Assembly (NCBI RefSeq): GCF_018812025.1 | Contig: NC_063061.1 | Span: 30,134,585-30,198,584 of the forward strand | DNA length: 64,000 nt | Direction of reading: 5' to 3' | Source of the DNA: Megalobrama amblycephala | Taxonomy: Eukaryota; Chordata; Actinopteri; Cypriniformes; Xenocyprididae | Shown here: positions 59,730-64,000 of the stretch, in pieces | Layout: each line of letters begins with the position of its first letter | Position numbering within the stretch: position 1 is the first letter of the stretch | Notes under the pieces: model-generated | Told to the model about the DNA's origin: nothing | Database searches by the model: none | What the model saw: the letters and a program-made list of their open reading frames with translations, nothing else | Made by a program: the position numbers and the translations under genes

Positions 59730-62273
59730 CAAGTACGAAGACTTAATAATAGTGATATTATAATAGTGATTTTTAAAACATTAAAGCCTTAAAATCATGA
59801 TGGATGTAGTAGACATGAACGCGGAGTTGAACAGGGCAGGGCAGCGACAGTTTAACATTGCAAATGGACAACCTAAAGCTCTCAGATAGAGTGGCCTGAT
59901 GGTCCATTAGTGGGTATAAAGATGAGTGTTTCTCTTTCTCTCCAGGGAATGAACAGATGCATGGTGTGGGGGTTGCAGGTCTGTACATAATCCATCCAGG
60001 ACCACTTTCACTACGAACCAATCAGAAGGGCTCATTTTGCTCAACCATCCAATCAAGAGGCTCATACTGTTTTACTAAACCATTCATGATGTCACAAACA
60101 TGCTGGCTTAAGAATGTTTGGTGAATTAATGCAACAGAAGGAGAGATTAGAAATATGGGTTAGATTAAAAAGGTGTGAAACAGATGTGTGTATTATAACG
60201 ATGTTCTTTATTTAGTAACACAAACTATGCCTGAACTTTTCACATCGCTTTTACTGTGATTACGAGATGAGATTCTTGGAAAATTGGTTTCAAATAAATA
60301 ATGAAAAACATGATTTAAATGTTTTTTTACTAGTCACTACTGTAAACTGAAACTATGTCATAAAGAACATGGAACTTTCAAATTGCACTTGCAAACATGA
60401 TGTCATAAATGGAATTTGCTGATTAAAAAAAAATACAATTATGATGTCATAATGAAGATATGAAAGTTTAGTTGAAAGTTCCACAAACATGATGTCACAA
60501 ACAAATGGAATTTGCTGCTGTAAATTCAAACTATGATGTCATAACGAACATGAGGATGTTCAGTCTACACTAGCAAATGAAAATGCCTGTGTAAACAAAG
60601 CTTTCCATTCATCTGAAGCTCCAACTGGTCACTTCTCGCAGTGATGGATAGTTCTGGAAAGATGGATGATTCAGTTCGAGCATACAGAGCAGAGACTTGA
60701 AGTCGAGAGGGAACAATGTGCTACTACAAATTCATACAGTGCTGCTTTCAGACTGCCAAACGCTGGCGTCTCACAGGAGTCAGAAACACTGAATCTGATC
60801 CCTGATGCGCTCAGACAGAAAGCGAGAGTGAGAGTTTATCTGGCCAAGAGTGAGCCAGCGAGGCACTCAACATCATGCTGAAGAACATTGTGTCGGATTC
60901 ACTAGTCAAAAACCACTTCAGCAAAACACAATACAAATAAACAACAGCAAGTGTCTCTGCATTGTAATAAAGATCCATATCAGTTTTTTTAGACTTGTTA
61001 ATTGTTTAAATAGGATAGTTGATTATGGCAGACCTGGTGTTCACCTCTTATTTTGTCTGGTTCTCTAATGACTCATAACAAGGCAAGTGCAATTATAATT
61101 AGTACACTCTAAAATATACTCAAATACATCAGCATATGTCACCCAGTTTTAGGTCTTAAATTATGCATGCATTAAATTATAATGAACAGCTCATCTAATG
61201 AAATTATGTTGCATATCTGAGACATCTATGGTATCAACTGATACACAATGCATTTGCATTTTAATTGCTCACGCGCTTGCTCTTTTTATTACTAAACCTC
61301 TAGTATTGTTTTCCCAGAAGCTGAACTCAAGCAAGAAGTCACTTTCTGGTGATTGGAACAGGATGCTTTCATAATACTTTTGCATAATACTGCATAGTAT
61401 AGTACACATACTATATAGTATGTATGCTAAATTTTCTGTATGTGCATGAGCTACTACATTTGCCAAAATGTGCAGTACACAAAAATTTAAACAGTATCCC
61501 ATTTACAGTGATTATGAGAGAAGAACCCTATAGATTCTACTTAGTTTAAAAGTTTTTCTGTGGCACCACAATATGAGAGATTTATTTTACAATAATGAAA
61601 AGCTGAATAAGGTAAAAAATAAATAAATAAATAAATTCACGTTATTTAAGAGCAATAATTAGATTTTTTTTTTTTTTTCCCCTAGTCATTCCACCTTATT
61701 TTTCAGGTAAGAGCGGGCGCAGCCATTATTTGTAAATTTAATGTGTCTGGCTTCCAGTGTCATTTGCTTCCAATTATTTTTTAGGTGTACAAAACAGGTC
61801 GTTATGCTGCTTGATATTGCAAACTGGTATTTCTCACCGTATTATTTTAATGTATTTTCTTAATTATAAACATGCTGGTTTGTAAAGCAAACAGTTTTAC
61901 AGTTTACTGCACTTTGATATTCTTCTCGTGTTTCCTATAGCAGATAATAAATCAGAAGTCTCACACATTGACAGAAAACACCTTACTTCTGCGTGGAAAA
62001 ATAAGGTGGATACTGTAAACTGAAAATATGATGCCATAAGGAACATTTGAGATTTCAAACTGCTCTAGCAAATATGCATATATTAGTGATGTCATAAATG
62101 GAATTTTCTGCTGTCATAAATGCATGACATGGACATCCATTACTGTGTAAAATAAAATAAAATAATAAAATAAAATAAATCTACCTCATCTCTCTAAATA
62201 TCTCTAACATGCACACAAATGTAGTGTACTGCTACTAGTAGTGACACTTCTTTTGTAGAAACCAAGATGGCAT
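59730..62273. other. No recognised gene; dispersed ATGATGTCAT-containing repeats
   Basis: ATGATGTCA(T/C) or a one-base variant recurs at about 60086, 60397, 60441, 60489, 60533, 62019 and 62086. Repeated neighbours such as 'AAATGGAATTTGCTG' and 'GAACAT' indicate an old, degenerate tandem repeat of roughly 50-100 bp. 61393-61425 carries a CATACTATATAGTATG palindrome. Short frames (59773-60021, 60666-60881) have no motifs. Confidence 0.4.
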
Positions 62274-62616
62274 TTAATGTTTTAGTTCACCCAAAAACCC
62301 TCATGTCGTCCCAAACCCGCAAGACCTTTGTTCATCTTCGAAACTCAAATGAAGAAATTTTTTCTGAAATTCAAGGTTTTTTTTTTATTTTATTTTTTTT
62401 ATCCCCCATAGAAAGCAATTAAATAAAATAAATTAATTAATTACCGTCATTCAAGCTCCAGAAAGGTCATTGTTAAAATATCAGCATGACTACAGTGATT
62501 CAACCTTAATGTTATGAAGCGATGAGAATACTTTTTGTGTGCAAAAACAAAACATGGCAGGGGAAAGATCAATTTGTTGAATAAAGTCGTTATTTTTGGG
62601 TGAACTAACCCTTTAA
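62274..62616. mobile_element. Family T2 MITE, 343 bp
   Basis: Left end TTAATGTTTTAGTTCACCC (diverged), right end GGGTGAACTAACCCTTTAA. TTAA lies at 62274-62277 and 62613-62616. Internal 'CAAGACCTTTGTTCATCTTC' and 'AATAAAGTCGTTATTTTTGG' match 10842-11600. Confidence 0.82.
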
Positions 62617-62828
62617 GTAGTGCTCTGTAGCTCTTTTCAAAGAAGAAAGTTGGAAATTTTTGACTTTTTGAGTTGAATGGAATGCAGCATGATTTCTTAG
62701 ACTGTAAAATGAGAAGGAATTATAGATGAGCACTGGGGGTGAAAAAAAAAAATCTAGAGAAACTAAAAAATGTATGTTGCACTGGGGTCAGAATTAGGCC
62801 AAGACGAAATTCTGAATACCTGCTTAGA

Positions 62829-62900
62829 CTTAAGCCCCGTTCACACCAAGGACAATAACTGTAACAATAAAGACATAGTTGATCTTGAGAAACTGATTTG
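62829..62900 (+). mobile_element. Harbinger-like left-end fragment
   Basis: TTA precedes AGCCCCGTTCACACCAAGGA then CAATAACTGTAAC, the typical start of a fish Harbinger MITE. No right end is visible. It lies inside a 60-codon frame that is not a gene. Confidence 0.5.
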
Positions 62901-63164
62901 TTGTCTACAACATGGGGGAACATCCGTGAATGTCATTCACAAATGTTACTAGGCAACCAGTAGTGGGAACGCCCACTAGTGACCTCACCGCCAGTCCCTG
63001 GTGACATGCAGAGATAAAGTAGTGTTGTCAAAAGGATTTTTCTGAAGAACAAAGCTCAGTTTAACTGTTCAGGACAAACTAGGGACTCATGAACAACCAT
63101 CACAAAACAAAAAAACAGTCGTGGATCATCCAGGTAACCACACACAGTATTAAGAATCAATGGT

Positions 63165-64000
63165 TCATAAACTTTTGAATTGGGTCATATTTATAAATTC
63201 AGCTATTTTTTTTGTCTTGTGGACTTTATGTAAACATCGTTTATGTAAAATATCTTACTCAGAACAGTACTAAATAAAAAATTGCATGCATTTTGTATGA
63301 TCCCTATTATTTTGTTAAAGGTGCCCTAGAATTAAAAATTGAATTTATCTTGGCATAGTTAAATAACAAGAGTTCAGTACATGGAAATGACATACAGTGA
63401 GTCTCAAACTCCATTGTTTCCTCCTTCTTATATAAATCTCATTTGTTTAAAAGACCTCTGATGAACAGGCGAATCTCAACATAACACCGACTGTTACGTA
63501 TTTGCATATGCCAGCTCATGTTCAAGCATTAGACAAGGGCAGGACGTCTGGATGTGCACAGCTGAATCATCAGACTAGGTAAGCAAGCAAAGACAACAGC
63601 GAAAAATGGCTACGCGACTGGATGACGAACACTTTGTAAAGAACAATTTTGAGGGTTATATTAGCTGTGTGAACTTTGTTTATGCTGTTAAAGGCAAGCG
63701 CGAGCTCCGTGGATGGGGAGCGTGAGCATTTAAAGGGGCCGCAGCCTAAAACGGCTCATATTTAATGATTCCCAAAATAGGCATTAATAGGCCTTAAAAT
63801 CTATGGGGTATTTTGAGCTGAAACTTCACAGACACATTCAGAGGACACCTTAGACTTATATTATATCTTTTAAAAAGACGTTCTTTAAAATTATTCACAT
63901 TTTCACAGATTCTGCAAGTGGTTCACAAACTTTCAAGCAGCACTGTACATTTTGGAAGGAAAAGTCTAAATATAAATGGAATCGGTACATAAAATGCCTA
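63165..64000 (+). mobile_element. Interspersed repeat split by the T1 copy at 63315
   Basis: 'GGTTCATAAACTTTTGAATTG' before the insertion and 'GGTTCACAAACTTTCAAGCAG' then CACTGTAC after it belong to one widespread fish repeat type. Removing the insert restores TATTATTTTGTTAAAATTATTC. The limits are approximate. Confidence 0.45.
63315..63888 (+). mobile_element. Family T1 element with internal deletion
   Basis: Left end TTAAAGGTGCCCTAGAATTA, TTAA at 63315-63318 and 63885-63888. About 400 bp present in the other copies are missing, largely after 'GACAACAGCGAAAAATGGC'. The right terminus is short: it reads GACGTTCTTTAA and lacks the GGACACC block, so the inverted repeat is damaged. Confidence 0.8.

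Overview
The window looks like intergenic or intronic DNA from a teleost fish, most likely a cyprinid. That inference rests on its repeat content: TTAA-flanked MITEs with TTAAAGGGATAGTTCACCC-type ends, several Tc1 lineages, hAT and Harbinger MITEs, and long CA/TA microsatellites. I find no host protein-coding gene, rRNA or tRNA. The only long intact reading frames outside repeats belong to one LINE retrotransposon. The remaining long open frames are by-products of tandem repeats or of a run of N.

Layout. 1-870: 3' part of a ~1-kb TTAA-flanked element (family T1; further copies at 8149, 11689, 17669 and 63315). 2947-4452: a TTAA element broken by a Harbinger-like MITE and a 342-bp hAT foldback with a perfect 8-bp target duplication. 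5.3-6.3 kb: simple repeats. 6.7-7.4 kb: TTAA-element fragment. 8.1-13.1 kb: T1 copies, a Tc1 fragment, a hAT MITE, a 759-bp foldback and an inverted MITE. 14.3-15.7 kb: decayed Tc1 copy. 15.7-17.5 kb: mostly unique DNA. 17.57-18.77 kb: a MITE split at TTAA by T1. 21.36-22.40 kb: interspersed repeat ending at a 1000-N gap (22402-23401).

23.4-28.84 kb: a LINE of the L1/Tx1 group with intact ORF1 (zinc knuckle) and ORF2 (endonuclease plus reverse transcriptase), ending inside a (TC)n microsatellite. 29.36-30.04 kb: TTAA element. 30.08-32.78 kb: the most unusual object, a transposon-like unit with inverted ends and a target duplication whose whole interior is ~62 copies of a 42-bp repeat built around an 18-bp palindrome. 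It sits inside a MITE whose uninterrupted counterpart is at 12.93-13.14 kb.

33.5-41.1 kb: hAT, TTAA and Tc1 elements, including a complete-length Tc1 at 38458-40039. 42.42-46.6 kb: a 1,972-bp tandem duplication, each copy carrying a ~51-bp minisatellite. 47.7-49.7 kb: an inverted pair of MITE arms between two (TA)n tracts, then a deleted Tc1. 51.3-52.8 kb: Harbinger-like element with TTA duplications. 54.2-56.6 kb: TTAA element nested in another. 57.9-59.7 kb: hAT-like element carrying a four-block TG/TA microsatellite. 62.27-63.89 kb: MITEs and a deleted T1 copy.

Most of what is visible is transposition history. The LINE supplies the only plausible intact enzymes; the Tc1 transposases are all broken. 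The other elements are non-autonomous and would have depended on proteins encoded elsewhere. A few non-repetitive stretches (about 15.83-16.30, 50.73-50.89 and 57.06-57.50 kb) could be conserved regulatory DNA, but only comparison with other fish genomes could show that.
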